Origin: Henckelia pumila
Lineage: Eukaryota > Streptophyta > Magnoliopsida > Lamiales > Gesneriaceae
NCBI RefSeq assembly: GCF_033568475.1
Contig: NC_133122.1
Location: 150,674,861-150,738,860, forward strand
DNA: 64,000 nt
Reading direction: 5' to 3'
Position numbers and translations under genes: made by a program
The notes under the pieces: model-generated
Database searches by the model: none
What the model saw: the letters and a program-made list of their open reading frames with translations, nothing else
Told to the model about the DNA's origin: nothing
Part shown: positions 47,984 to 58,179 of the stretch, one piece after another
How positions within the stretch are numbered: position 1 is the stretch's first letter
Layout: every line of letters starts with the position of its first letter

Positions 47984-50070
47984 TTAATTAACCGAATTAC
48001 TATATAAATCCCATAAATGGTCGATTAGTGCATGTCGTAGTGCGAAGTAAGCCTCTCTATCCCTTACTTTTTTATACCGAGCAAGAAATTCTTGAAATCT
48101 TATATTTTGATCTGTAACCACTTTCACATTCTGAGTCGGTGCTTCCATCGCATCTTGGATTGGTGTATCCAAGTCACGCTCATCCTCGATGATCATGTTA
48201 TGCATTATAATGCATGCAGTCATTATATCATGCAACTGTTTCATCTTCCAAGCACGTGCCGGAGATGCTACAATTGCAAATCGTGATTGAAGTACTCCAA
48301 ATGCGCGTTTGACGTCTTTTCTACACGATTCTTGTTTCATTGCAAAATATTTTTTTTAGAACCATGTGGATCAGGAATAGTTTGTACAAGATTTGATCAT
48401 TTAGGATATATATATATACCATCAGCTAAGTATTATCCTTGATGGTACTCTTTTCCCCCAATAAAGTAGTTTGCTCGAGGAGCGATGCCTTGTGCAAGAT
48501 TTGAAAATAGATCGGATGCCTCGAGAAAATTAATGTCATTGTTAGACCCCGGCATACCAAAAAATGCATGCCATATCCAGAGATCATAATCAGCAGCTGC
48601 TTCTAAAATAATGGTCGGAGAACCACTACGACCCGCATATTGGCATGCCCATGCTGTTGGACAATTTTTCCATCTCTAATGCATACAATCCAAGCTTCCC
48701 AACATTCCAGGAAATCCATTGTTATGAATCAATCACAGAACAATTCGATATTCTGAGAATTCACCACGCAAATACACGACAACAATAACACAATCCCAGA
48801 TGAATAAGAACACACAACTCAGATCAAACACCAACACACGCGAAAGCGATTTAAACAACACAAGTATTTACGTGGTTTGGCAAGGAATTTTCCTACGTCC
48901 ACGGAAGAGAAACACAACACTTTTATTAATCACGAATAGAATCAATCCAAGCTCAAGTCAGAGCTTATTACAGAGACAGACCAGAAAACTCTAACGCTAG
49001 ATATAGACACAATTCAAGCTTGTTATCCTTGAATTATCCCGTCACAATATGCGCCCCAGTTTTATTCTCTAAAATCTCTCTTTTCTTCTCTCTCAAATAT
49101 ATTCTGGAGGTTGAAGAATTTGATTTTCTGTTATGTTCGTTGCGGCCAGCTTTCATTTGCTTATATAGATAATTACGCCGACTTTCATCTTGGACTTTAG
49201 GTCAACAACAACTTAAGGTCCAATTATAAAGTCAACATGTTCCAACCCGATAAGTCATCTTACATGAGTCTGATCTGCTCTCGTACTTCGATCTGCATTG
49301 ATCTGCCTTCAAGCTTACAGGTTCTCGGATACTTCATCTGACTTCTATCCGAGTTCCAGTACTCAAGCAATCGATCTGCATGAACTCATCCGAAGAACTC
49401 ATCTGACCATCACTTCGATCTGATCTCAGTATTCGATTTGACCATGAACTCATCTGATCACTGAATTCAACTGATCTGTACTATTTGATCTGATCTCTTC
49501 TCTGTTCCCATTCAATCTGATAGAAGCATACTTCAACATCCACGTTTTTCACCAATACGCAGTAGTCTATCAATATCAATGGGGGTAGGTGACCTTAGGT
49601 ATCGCTCTGCAAACACCTCTACAATATCACGAGATAAACGTTGAAGACATTGAATTGTAGTTGATTCTCTTATCTTAATATATTCATCAGCAGCATCTGC
49701 AGGTGTACCGTATGCCAACATCTGTATTGCAGCAGTAATTTTTTTGATTAGTAGAGAGTCCAATTCGACCAAGACCATTTAACCATTGTGTGAAATAACG
49801 ATCGTGATTCTTCACAGCATCAACAACACGAGAAAAAAAGGCCCGAGACATTCGGAAACGTCTTCGAAACATTACCTCATTGTAACTTGGATTCTCAACG
49901 AAATAATCGTTGAATAGATTACGATCAGCCATTTCTCTATCACGTCGAATTACGATATTCCCGGGAATCAACCCTCTATGTTTGACTTCAGATTCATATT
50001 GATCAACATATAAAGCTGCTAAAATTGTGTTATTGGTGGCTAGGCTTCCTAATAAATTTTCTGTTTTCAT
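47984..50070 (-). pseudogene. PIF/Harbinger DDE transposase pseudogene
   Basis: Minus-strand reading in order: HRGLIPGNIVI, NLFNDYFVENP, MFRRRFRMSR; a frameshift near 49740; KITAAIQMLAYGTPADAADE, ERYLRSPTPIDIDRLL; a solo LTR insertion at GEKRG|FPGML; GMLGSLDCMH, GSPTIILEAAADYDLWIWHA, FFGMPGSNNDIN, then KQESCRKDVKRAFGVLQSRF and MTACIIMHNMIIEDERD. This is the plant ALP1-like DDE_4 transposase. Nonsense changes include TGG to TAG after MH (MHWKWKN in relatives) and a TAA within KEYHQGYYLADG. A short TA expansion lies in the same place. It cannot be functional. Confidence 0.88.
48720..49538 (-). mobile_element. Solo copia LTR within the Harbinger transposase
   Basis: The 819-bp LTR begins TGTTATGAATCAATC and ends ATACTTCAACA and is the same family as 3691-4513. 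Flanks are TCCAT (48715-48719) and TCCAC (49539-49543), a 5-bp duplication with one mismatch. Removing it restores the transposase reading RGFPGML. It postdates the Harbinger insertion. Confidence 0.9.
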
Positions 50071-51004
50071 AAATGGACTCAAATTGATCTTGCACATGTG
50101 AATCAAATTCATTAGATGAGCTGGATGATACTGAATGAAAAAATGGAAAATTTTAAAATTCATGATGTATATTGATAGTTGGAAATTTGTACGTATGACT
50201 TGAATCCAATTATATGTATGATTTATATATATAGCAAAACTAAAGTTATTAACATTATCTTGATCAATAATCCAATCCGATTTATACACTGTCAGATTAG
50301 ATATCATTTAATCAGAACCGTAGGATCTTTATCCTATATCCAAGAAATATTTTACACCTTCAAAGAACATTGGAGCTGCTGCTGTGTGGGGACCAAGGCC
50401 ACTCCAATTGCTTCTTTATCTTTTTTTGTTTTTTTTCATATATGTGTGTCCTACTACGTTTAGTAGGACGCTTTTATAATTTTTGCATTTTAAAATATTT
50501 TATGAATTTTTAAAAACGTATATCATAATATAAATTTCTTTTTGTTTTCATATATTTGCGTCCTACTACGTTTAGTAGGACGCCTTTATAATTTTCGCAT
50601 TTTTAAAATATTTTCTGAATTTTTAAAAACGTATATCATAATTTAAAAGTTATTATTTTAAATATATATGTATTTAGTTAAATATGTAGGTGAAAAATTT
50701 GTAAATAATATTAAATTAAAATATATTTCATTTAATCAGAACCATAGAATCTTTATCTTATATACAAAAAATCTGATCATATATATTAACCATCGGATTA
50801 GATTTTATGTTGATAGAAACCATAGGATCTTTATCTTATATTTAGGAAATTTGATCCGATTTATACACCGTCTGATTATATTACGTTCAATCACAACCAT
50901 TAAATTCATATCATCTAGCATTACTCATTCGATAAATTGATACAACCTAATTTATTTTCGATTCACCGTTTTCATTTCTTATCTCCCAACATATTTTACT
51001 TTCA

Positions 51005-52088
51005 ATGGCTACGAATGCACGATCTGCTTCTTATTCATATCAAGAAGATATGCACCTTTGTCATGTTTATCCTGACATTTCCAAAGATCCTATCATAGGC
51101 ATAAACCAATCTTGAAATCAATTCTGGGGTCGTGTCGAGCAAAACTAAAACGATTCCAAAGCACCCGACATGACAGAAGTTCGTAACAAAAGATTGGTGC
51201 AATCTCGTATGGGGTTAATATTATCGGCAATTAGTAAATTAAAATCCTGAATCCAACAAGTTGAACTACTCCATCCAAGTGGTGCTTCATAAATGTATAT
51301 TGTGAGTTTTGTGTCATGGAATTTCTACACTTATATGTTACTATAATTACTTTATTTTATTTAACTTTAGTTTAATTTTATATATAGATAATTCGTGCAA
51401 AAGAGTTAATGAAACAGGATCCTAATTTCAATAAAGGTTTTAAGTTTGATCATGTATGGTCTATTATGAAAGATATGGAGAAATTTGCAGCTTCACCAAA
51501 CCCCTCACGGACACCAATTCAAAGAGGTATTGAATTTTTTGAATCTCCACAATGAGACACACAAACAACAGATTCTCCCAAATCAGCGTCCCCTGGATTA
51601 TCACCATTTGAGATTAACTTAAGTGATGAAAATAATGGTGGTAGTTCATCACTTCAACCACTTGGAGTGAAAAAAATCCAAATTTGAAAAGAAAAAAGAT
51701 GAATATATGTCACAGACAATTGAATCAATGAAATTAGAACAAGAAAAAATTCTTGAGATTATCCAACATGAAAATGCTTATCGTGAACAAAACAATGAAT
51801 TACAACTGAAACGGATGCATCAAACTGAACGGAATTTGGGAACAAAACGAAACAAATATAAAACAAAATCAACAAATGTTGGATCTGACCCGCTTTCAAG
51901 AAGAAAACAAAATTTTAGTAATAGATCTCAACTCTATTCAAAATCGATCTTTGCGTAAAAACTTTCGGGCAGAACAATCAAGAATTTTGAATGAGAGGGA
52001 AGAGAGGAAACGTGTACGTGAGAGTCTCAACTATGACAAATATTTTGGAGACATTGGAGGATCCAGATCCAGCTTACTGCCTATTTAA
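51005..52088 (+). pseudogene. Harbinger Myb-like accessory ORF (ORF1 type), degraded
   Basis: From ATG 51005 the reading gives SYQEDMHLCHVYPDISKDPI, IGINQS, APDMTEVRNKRLVQSRMGLI and LLHPSGAS. A stop and a probable intron (donor GTATATTG near 51280, acceptor TATATATAG near 51388) follow. It then gives AKELMKQDPNFNKGFKFDHV, WSIMKDMEKF and a charged C-terminal coiled segment (REENKIL..DLNSIQNRSLR). This is the Myb/SANT-like DNA-binding partner with a NAM-associated C-terminal region found beside plant Harbinger transposases. Several in-frame stops make it a pseudogene. The partner protein normally delivers the transposase to the element ends. Confidence 0.8.
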
Positions 52089-53130
52089 AGTTTTAATGCT
52101 TGTCATCCAATTTATTTTGTTGTATTGTGGTGTGATTTTTAATAATTTGTTGTTTATTATCTTGTTTAAGCTTATGTTGTATCGTTATCATTGATTTAAG
52201 TGTTGGTCAGTTTATTTTTTTTATGTTGTATCGTATTGTGATTTTCAAAAATTTAATGTTTTGTTATGTTTGTTTATTTCATTTTTATCATTATCTTTGA
52301 TTTTCAATAAATTTAGTGTTTGAAATCTTAATTTTTTTTTGAAAATTTTATTTTTTTATTTTAATTAATTAAATCAGAGTTACATTATTTTGAGAATTAA
52401 AATTACTATTAAAATAAATTACACATAAAAAAAATTACATATAACATTCATAATTATCAAATTAAACTTTTATTATTTTATTCAATTGATAATATTATTC
52501 AAAACATATATTTATTTATTTATTTATTTATTACATAAATAGAGTTTTTAACTAATTTATTTCACAAAATATTTATAAAAACAATAATTTATATTTTTAT
52601 TAATTAATATTGTATTATAAAAAGAATAATTAAGTGATGTGACTATCTATAAACAATTTCTTAAAAAGAATTTATACATTTATTAAAAATATAATTATAT
52701 TATTCAAATTTTAAATCAAAATATCCTATAATTAATAGTTACTATAAATATATTGTAATTTAAAGGTATAGAAATTAAAAAAAAAAAAAAGAAAACAAAC
52801 CAGATTAAATTTAAAAAAAAGAAAGAAAAGAAAGGGCAAAAAAAAAGAAATATTTTTTTTGGTGCAACACTGTTGCAATACATCAGAAACCCAACACTTT
52901 GAAACAGAGCATTAGCGTAAACATAGTGTTGGGTTGGAGAGTGGACGAGGAAGGAGATGTGATTTGTCTCCTGGTAAACTTTGTTTTATTTTTAATAAAA
53001 AAAATAGGAAAAAGAAAAGTATTTGCAAATAATACAAGGGCTGAAAAGTAAAATAAAAAATAAAAAATACAAGGGGTATTTTCGACAAATGAATATTTGT
53101 CCACACTTTTATTTTTGAGCGACTCCTCCT

Positions 53131-53335
53131 GGGAAGTTCTATGCCACCCCAAAGGGCACTGCCCTGGGGTGGCGTGGCAACTCGTGATTGGTTAAAATTA
53201 GTGGGCATTATGATGCCCACTAATTTTAACCAATCACGAGTTGCCACGCCACCCCATGGTGCCCACTGATTTTAACCAATCACGAGTTATAATGCCACTC
53301 CAGGGCAGTTCCCTTGGGGTGGCATAGAACTTCCC
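53131..53335. mobile_element. Foldback MITE with 8-bp target duplication
   Basis: This 205-bp element is almost entirely palindromic: GGGAAGTTCTATGCCACCCC at the left is mirrored by GGGGTGGCATAGAACTTCCC at the right. The inner arms CAACTCGTGATTGGTTAAAA and TTTTAACCAATCACGAGTTG pair as well. The duplication CTCCTCCT flanks it (53123-53130 and 53336-53343). The 8-bp length suggests hAT origin, though the terminal bases are unusual for hAT. Confidence 0.88.
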
Positions 53336-53343
53336 CTCCTCCT

Positions 53344-54430
53344 GTGACAACTGTCTCACGAAGATTGGTCAACCCGCGAAAAGAAACAAATAACCCATCA
53401 GTTCATTGGTAGCTTTGATCCTACCTCATGGGGTAATTGGCAATCATTGGTTGGTTTAAATCATGTGAATCTCATTGCCCACATAATTTGAACAAATAAA
53501 ATACATCAACATTCGGGGTAATACCCATGGCTAGGTTGGAATTTTCCCAGTTCATTGGAGCAAAATTCGACGGATTCCTCGCTTCCCCCCTAAACTCTTC
53601 GCAGCAAAGGGTAAATCTTCTCCATCGTTCAATTCCACTCCTCCATCTCAAGCATTTGAATCTTCTCCATCGTCCGTCTCAAGCATTTGAATTTTTCTTC
53701 GATTTGAATTTTTTTTTCCATTTCACGATTACATGGTGTGTTTAGGGCACAAGATTTCAGAAGTCCTGGGTTTAGTTTGATCACGATTCTCCAGAGAAGA
53801 AATGAGAAGTTTTGAGAACTTTTCTTCCTCATACACATATCCACCTTCTTCCAATATCGTCATTATTAATATGGAGGCTCATATTTGGGTGAACGATGGA
53901 ATGTGAAAAGGAAAGGAAGAAAATGATCTGTTTTCAGCTCCAACTTGGTTTGCACGTGCTGGTAATATTCTCAAATTCAACCAATTTGAGTCTGCCTAAT
54001 ACTTCGATCTCCATCTGAGCTTTGTGTAAAGGTACCATTTTTAGTACCCCATCACTTCTTTAATCTCATTCCCTTTTTCTGCTTGCTTCTGTACTCACTT
54101 CAGTTCCTATTTGGCCTTGATTCTGTACTCACTGTAGTTTTCTTTCACACTTTTGCTCTGTTTCCTACTCGAGGGAGACAGCCGATTTCAGAAGTCCTGG
54201 TTTATGTTATTCAAAGCTTGAACGATTGATTTATTTCATAATTTTCTTTCGATCCAATTTGGGAGAGAAAAATGATTATTCTTCAATTGTGATCGGATGA
54301 AGTGTTGCACATCTTTACCTAGAAGCTATAGTGCACTTCAAAGAAATTTTGCAGCTCTGTCTGACATAGACAAGATATTGCGTGTTTATTCATTTAATTT
54401 TGTTTTTGAATATTTGAATTATTGATTACA
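53344..54430. other. Spacer of uncertain origin
   Basis: No convincing gene. Text such as TTTCAGAAGTCCTGG occurs twice (near 53753 and 54186), and pyrimidine-rich stretches near 53600 and 54060 resemble untranslated leaders. It ends against the RPSA gene fragment, so it may be gene-derived DNA. Confidence 0.35.
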
Positions 54431-54595
54431 AATCCCCCCACCATAGCGTTGTGTGACACTGACTCTCGAATGCGTCATGTCGATATTGGTATCCCTGCCA
54501 ATAACAAGGGAAAACACAGCATTGGTTGTCATTTTTGGGTCTTGGCTAGGATGGTTCTCCAGGTGCGAGGTGTGATTGCACCTGGCCACATATAA
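54431..54595 (+). pseudogene. Fragment of the 40S ribosomal protein SA (RPSA/p40) gene
   Basis: The frame reads [20 protein letters not shown], then [22 protein letters not shown] and ends APGHI-stop. This matches the highly conserved central segment of ribosomal protein SA (family text IAFCDTDSP and [20 protein letters not shown]). Only about 54 codons are present. Substitutions such as P to R after CDTDS and L to H/V in the FW segment show relaxed constraint. The normal protein is near 300 aa, so this is a gene fragment, duplicated or captured by a transposon. The hAT element begins 100 bp downstream. Confidence 0.88.
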
Positions 54596-54878
54596 GAAGT
54601 CTGTTTGATGTTTTTTTCTTATTGTATTATGCGACTTTGTGAAGATATGTTTTCTTATTCATGCTTTGATAGGAAAGATTGTTTTGCACATACTAGTAGA
54701 CCTGGCCACGGTCCGAGTCCGGTCCGGGTTGGCATTTAGCCAACCCTTAACCGGCCCGCCAATGGCTGGTTCCGGTCCGGGTCGATGAACCGGCGGTTCC
54801 GGTCTGGGTCCGGGTCCGGTTAACCGCCGGTTCAGGGTCCGGGCTAAACCGTCCCATTTAAAAAAAAAAAAAAAAATT

Positions 54879-55143
54879 TAGCGCCCCAGCGCTGCATTGG
54901 CGGCGCTGGGGCGCTAAATCGAAGGAGCAGCGCCCCAGCGCTTCATTTTCAGCGCTGGGGCGCTACACCTTCGAATTTAATTCAAAGGGGCAGCGCCCCA
55001 GCGCTTCATTTTAAGCGCTGGGGCACTATACCTTCGAATTCAATTCGAAGGGGCCGCGCCCCAACGCTTCATTTTCAGCGTTGGGGCGCTACACCTTCAA
55101 ATTTAATTCGAAGGGGCAGCGCTAATGCAGTGTTGGGGCGCTG
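54879..55143. repeat. 63-64 bp tandem repeat of GC-rich palindromes in the hAT 3' region
   Basis: About four units start near 54880, 54927, 54991 and 55054, with a partial fifth at 55117. Each holds AGCGCCCCAGCGC, a short TTCATTTTC spacer and GCGCTGGGGCGCT, followed by ACCTTCGAATTTAATTC. The unit at 55054 has CCCCAACGC on the left arm and GCGTTGGGG on the right, so both arms changed together and pairing is kept. The block follows the transposase stop codon by about 190 bp and would lie in its 3' untranslated region. Confidence 0.9.
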
Positions 55144-55329
55144 AACCTTCTAAATTTTATTTTTTTAAAATTTTTAAACAAATTTTTAATAAAACATATT
55201 TTTTAAATAACCTCAATCAAATATTTCATATCTCCATAATAAAAATCTATTACATTTATTAAATAAACAATATATTAGAATTTCAACATCTTAATATCTT
55301 ATGACTTAATATTATAAATCTATTACATT

Positions 55330-57546
55330 TTATTCTATTTCACTCGTATTTCCTCCCGTCGTAGTTTCGGATGTTCCTTCGGTATCATCTTGGTCTTCTT
55401 CATCACTTTGAATATGTTGTGTTCGAGTAGCGGCTTTTGACCAATCATTGAGCAAACATTGGTCTTCCAAGTTTTCCGGCCTTAAGCTAGAACGTCTTTC
55501 GTCCAATATATTTCCTCCAATACTAAATGTTTGCTCCACTGCAACTGTTGAAACTGGACAAGTTAGAATTTCTTTTGCCATTATAGCCAAAATTGGATAT
55601 ATTTGTGTTTTTTGCGACCACCATCTCAAAATGTTGAAGTTTTCCTCGTCTATATCACTAAAATCAAAAGTAGTGGTAAAATAATTCTCAAGTTCCTGAC
55701 TGAAACTTGAGGATCCTCGTGGACGTTTCGTCCGTTCCCTTAATAAAAGTTGCGCTTTAGTAAGTTTAGAAGAAACATTACTAGTTGCAGTGGATTGTGT
55801 TTCATGTGAAACAATTTGTCCACCATATTTGATGTTATATTCATTATAAATATCAAGTAAATGAGTTTTAATATTAAACAAAATCAATGAGATAGAAGGA
55901 ATCGTTTCCGCAATAGGCTCCAAAGATTCATAATATAATGTTAACATGTCGTTTAAGCCATCTAATTTAAGTCTAGGATCTAAAACAAAAGCACATAAAA
56001 AAATTTCAGGAATGAGCAAAAAATATTTTTCCCATTTTGCTTTCATGACGAGAATACATTGAGCTAAAGCACTATCATTAGAATTAACATGTTCATGAAA
56101 AATACAAGCAATGTTGCAACAATGTGTTAAAACTAAATGTGAAGTAGGGTAATAAACACCGGATAATTGGTCACTAGCATCATTAAAAACTTTTAAAATT
56201 TCACAAATACTAGTGCATATGTTCCATTGATTTGAAAACAAATAAATATCACGAGCTTGAACAAATTGATGAAAAAATGTACATAATAAATCTTTATATT
56301 CAAAAGAGGATAATAACAATTTATATGTTGAATTCCAACGAGTTGGAACATCTCGTGCAAACCTCTTAGGAATCATACCATTTACTCTACAAAATTTTCC
56401 CCATTGCTTCATAACTTGAGGATGCGTCCATAAATAATGAATAGCGTTCCTAATTGGTTGAATATATATGCCTAAACTTTTTAGTCCATCTTGAACACAC
56501 AAATTTAAAATATGACATGTGCATCTAATATGAAAAAATTTACCACCTAGTGATGGTTTACATATTTCAATAAGCTCACTAATACTAGAAGTATTTGCAC
56601 TAGCATTATCAAAAGACATTGAAAAAACTTTGGTAGTTAGACCATATTCTTTTAAAATAACAAATATAAGTTGCGAAATATTTTGTGCCGTGTGTGATTC
56701 GTTGAAACATCTATATGCAAGCAACCTTTTTTGAATGTTCCAATTATTATCAATCCAATGACATGTAATACCCATATATGAACAACTTTGCCAATGATCA
56801 CTCCAAATATCGGAACACAAAGAAACTTTATTATTCAAACTATAAAATTCCTTAATTAATTCTTTCTTTTGATCAACGACTAACTTTTTCATTGTGCGTT
56901 TGAGACTATTTCTTGGAATACGTCTAATAGAAGGATTTGCACTTGTAGAAAGCCAATTTTCAAAAGATAATTTATCGCTAAAACTAAAAGAAAGTCGTTC
57001 AACCGCACAAAATTTAGCCGTTTCTTCTCTAAATCTAGCTTCGTTATATTTAAATAGTTGAGATTCATTACCCGATTGAGAAGAGAATGCCGGAATTTGA
57101 GTTTGAGCACGATCAATCCCAATTTCCACCGGATGATTTTTTTCGATATGTCGCGTCAAAGTTCCATATCCACCTTCTTGTTTAAATTTGTAACATTTTG
57201 AACAATATTTGCATTTGGCTTGCAAATCATCGGAGGGAAGCGTAATCTTCTCGAAGTGTTTGGTGAAGATATCGGATGTCGGGCGAGGCACCGTTCGAGT
57301 TTGTCTTTGAGAGGCCGCCGGATCGTTCATACTTTCTTGACTTGCATGATGACGTGGTGGTGGTTGTTGTTGTTCAACTTGTTGTCTTTGTTGCGCCTCT
57401 TGTCGAATTTCTTGAATTTCATCATCGGAATATTCAAGATCAAATCCATCGACATTGAATTGAGGATACTCGACCTCGGGTGGTATGATGCTCTTTTCCT
57501 TTCCTTTTCCTTTGTCACCCCTACGACTTGATCCCGCTCCGGACAT
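55330..57546 (-). CDS. hAT transposase, BED zinc finger (RICESLEEPER-like), intact
   Basis: An uninterrupted 738-aa frame. A charged N-terminus (KGKGKEK, possible nuclear signal) precedes a BED finger (C112, C115, H133, H138) that binds the element ends. The RNase H-fold core shows D246 in CSDIW, D313 in SFDNASAN and a CxxH-type motif (C342/H345 in RCTCH). The C-terminal hAT dimerisation domain contains RWWS (641-644) and VSTVAVEQTFSIGG (665-678), with E671 completing the DDE triad. Length is normal for plant hAT transposases. It catalyses cut-and-paste movement of elements with matching ends and could act on the decayed copy at 5124-8119. No introns are needed. The protein is an intact transposase by sequence; expression is unknown. 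Confidence 0.94.
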   Translation of the reverse strand: MSGAGSSRRGDKGKGKEKSIIPPEVEYPQFNVDGFDLEYSDDEIQEIRQEAQQRQQVEQQQPPPRHHASQESMNDPAASQRQTRTVPRPTSDIFTKHFEKITLPSDDLQAKCKYCSKCYKFKQEGGYGTLTRHIEKNHPVEIGIDRAQTQIPAFSSQSGNESQLFKYNEARFREETAKFCAVERLSFSFSDKLSFENWLSTSANPSIRRIPRNSLKRTMKKLVVDQKKELIKEFYSLNNKVSLCSDIWSDHWQSCSYMGITCHWIDNNWNIQKRLLAYRCFNESHTAQNISQLIFVILKEYGLTTKVFSMSFDNASANTSSISELIEICKPSLGGKFFHIRCTCHILNLCVQDGLKSLGIYIQPIRNAIHYLWTHPQVMKQWGKFCRVNGMIPKRFARDVPTRWNSTYKLLLSSFEYKDLLCTFFHQFVQARDIYLFSNQWNICTSICEILKVFNDASDQLSGVYYPTSHLVLTHCCNIACIFHEHVNSNDSALAQCILVMKAKWEKYFLLIPEIFLCAFVLDPRLKLDGLNDMLTLYYESLEPIAETIPSISLILFNIKTHLLDIYNEYNIKYGGQIVSHETQSTATSNVSSKLTKAQLLLRERTKRPRGSSSFSQELENYFTTTFDFSDIDEENFNILRWWSQKTQIYPILAIMAKEILTCPVSTVAVEQTFSIGGNILDERRSSLRPENLEDQCLLNDWSKAATRTQHIQSDEEDQDDTEGTSETTTGGNTSEIE

Positions 57547-58179
57547 TTATAATTGTATAAATATGAAAATAAATTAACAATTAACAATATACCAATAATC
57601 AAAACTTGATATTTGTGATAATTCAAGAAATTAAAATAAATTGAGAATAGAGAGAATGAAGAGTAAATTGTGTAAACAAAATGAAAGAGGGTTGGGGGAT
57701 ATTTATAGATAAAGAATAAAAAATAGATTTTTTTTTAAAAAAAAAAAAAAAACCGGCCGACCCGGCGGGTCTACAACGGCCACGAAATCCTGGCCGTTGA
57801 ATGGTAGTGGTCGTTGGATCATGTGGCGCCCGGATGGGCGCCACGTGTCCAACCCGGCGGATTGGACCGCCGGGTTCCCGGTTTTCCTAAGAGAAAACCG
57901 GAACCGGACCGCCTATGGGCCGGTCCGGTTCCGGTTCCGGTTTCGGGTCGGGCCCGTTGACCACGGGCCGGTTCCGGTCCAGGTCCGGGCCCAACCCGGC
58001 CCTTGGCCAGGTCTACATACTAGGATGAAACTTTCTTGTTCTTTGGAAAATGCTATTGAAGATTATTTTGTGACGTCAAATATTTATGTTTCCGGTATGT
58101 CATATGATAAAGAAGTTTGTGATCATATTTATGTTTCCGGGATGTATCACTTTTTAAATAGAAAATATTATTTTTTTTG

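Larger units (their letters stand above)
47550..52945 (-). mobile_element. Decayed PIF/Harbinger transposon with two divergent ORFs
   Basis: A transposase relic on the minus strand (47984-50070) and a Myb-like accessory relic on the plus strand (51005-52088) diverge from a shared spacer, the two-gene plan of PIF/Harbinger elements. Ends are approximate: AT-rich DNA on the left begins near ATTACGCTATCTTGGTGTCAC, and on the right an AACCCAACACT/AGTGTTGGGTT pair lies at 52889-52938. No exact terminal repeats or 3-bp duplication could be assigned. A solo copia LTR sits in the transposase. Confidence 0.75.
54697..58015 (-). mobile_element. hAT transposon (TAGACCTGGCCA family), copy 2, apparently intact
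   Basis: The 3319-bp element starts TAGACCTGGCCA and ends TGGCCAGGTCTA, perfect 12-bp inverted ends, flanked by the perfect 8-bp duplication CATACTAG (54689-54696 and 58016-58023). Both ends carry 200-300 bp packed with CCGGTCC/GGACCGG words, likely transposase sites. It encodes an uninterrupted transposase on the minus strand. Perfect ends, perfect duplication and an open frame suggest recent, possibly current, activity. Confidence 0.95.

Noticed and set aside
53527-53745. 72-codon frame starting MARLEFSQF near an ATG in CCATGG context
   Set aside because: No recognisable domain and no splice or downstream coding support.
54879-55143. CRISPR-like array
   Set aside because: Repeats are contiguous 63-64 bp tandem units with no unique spacers, inside a eukaryotic transposon.
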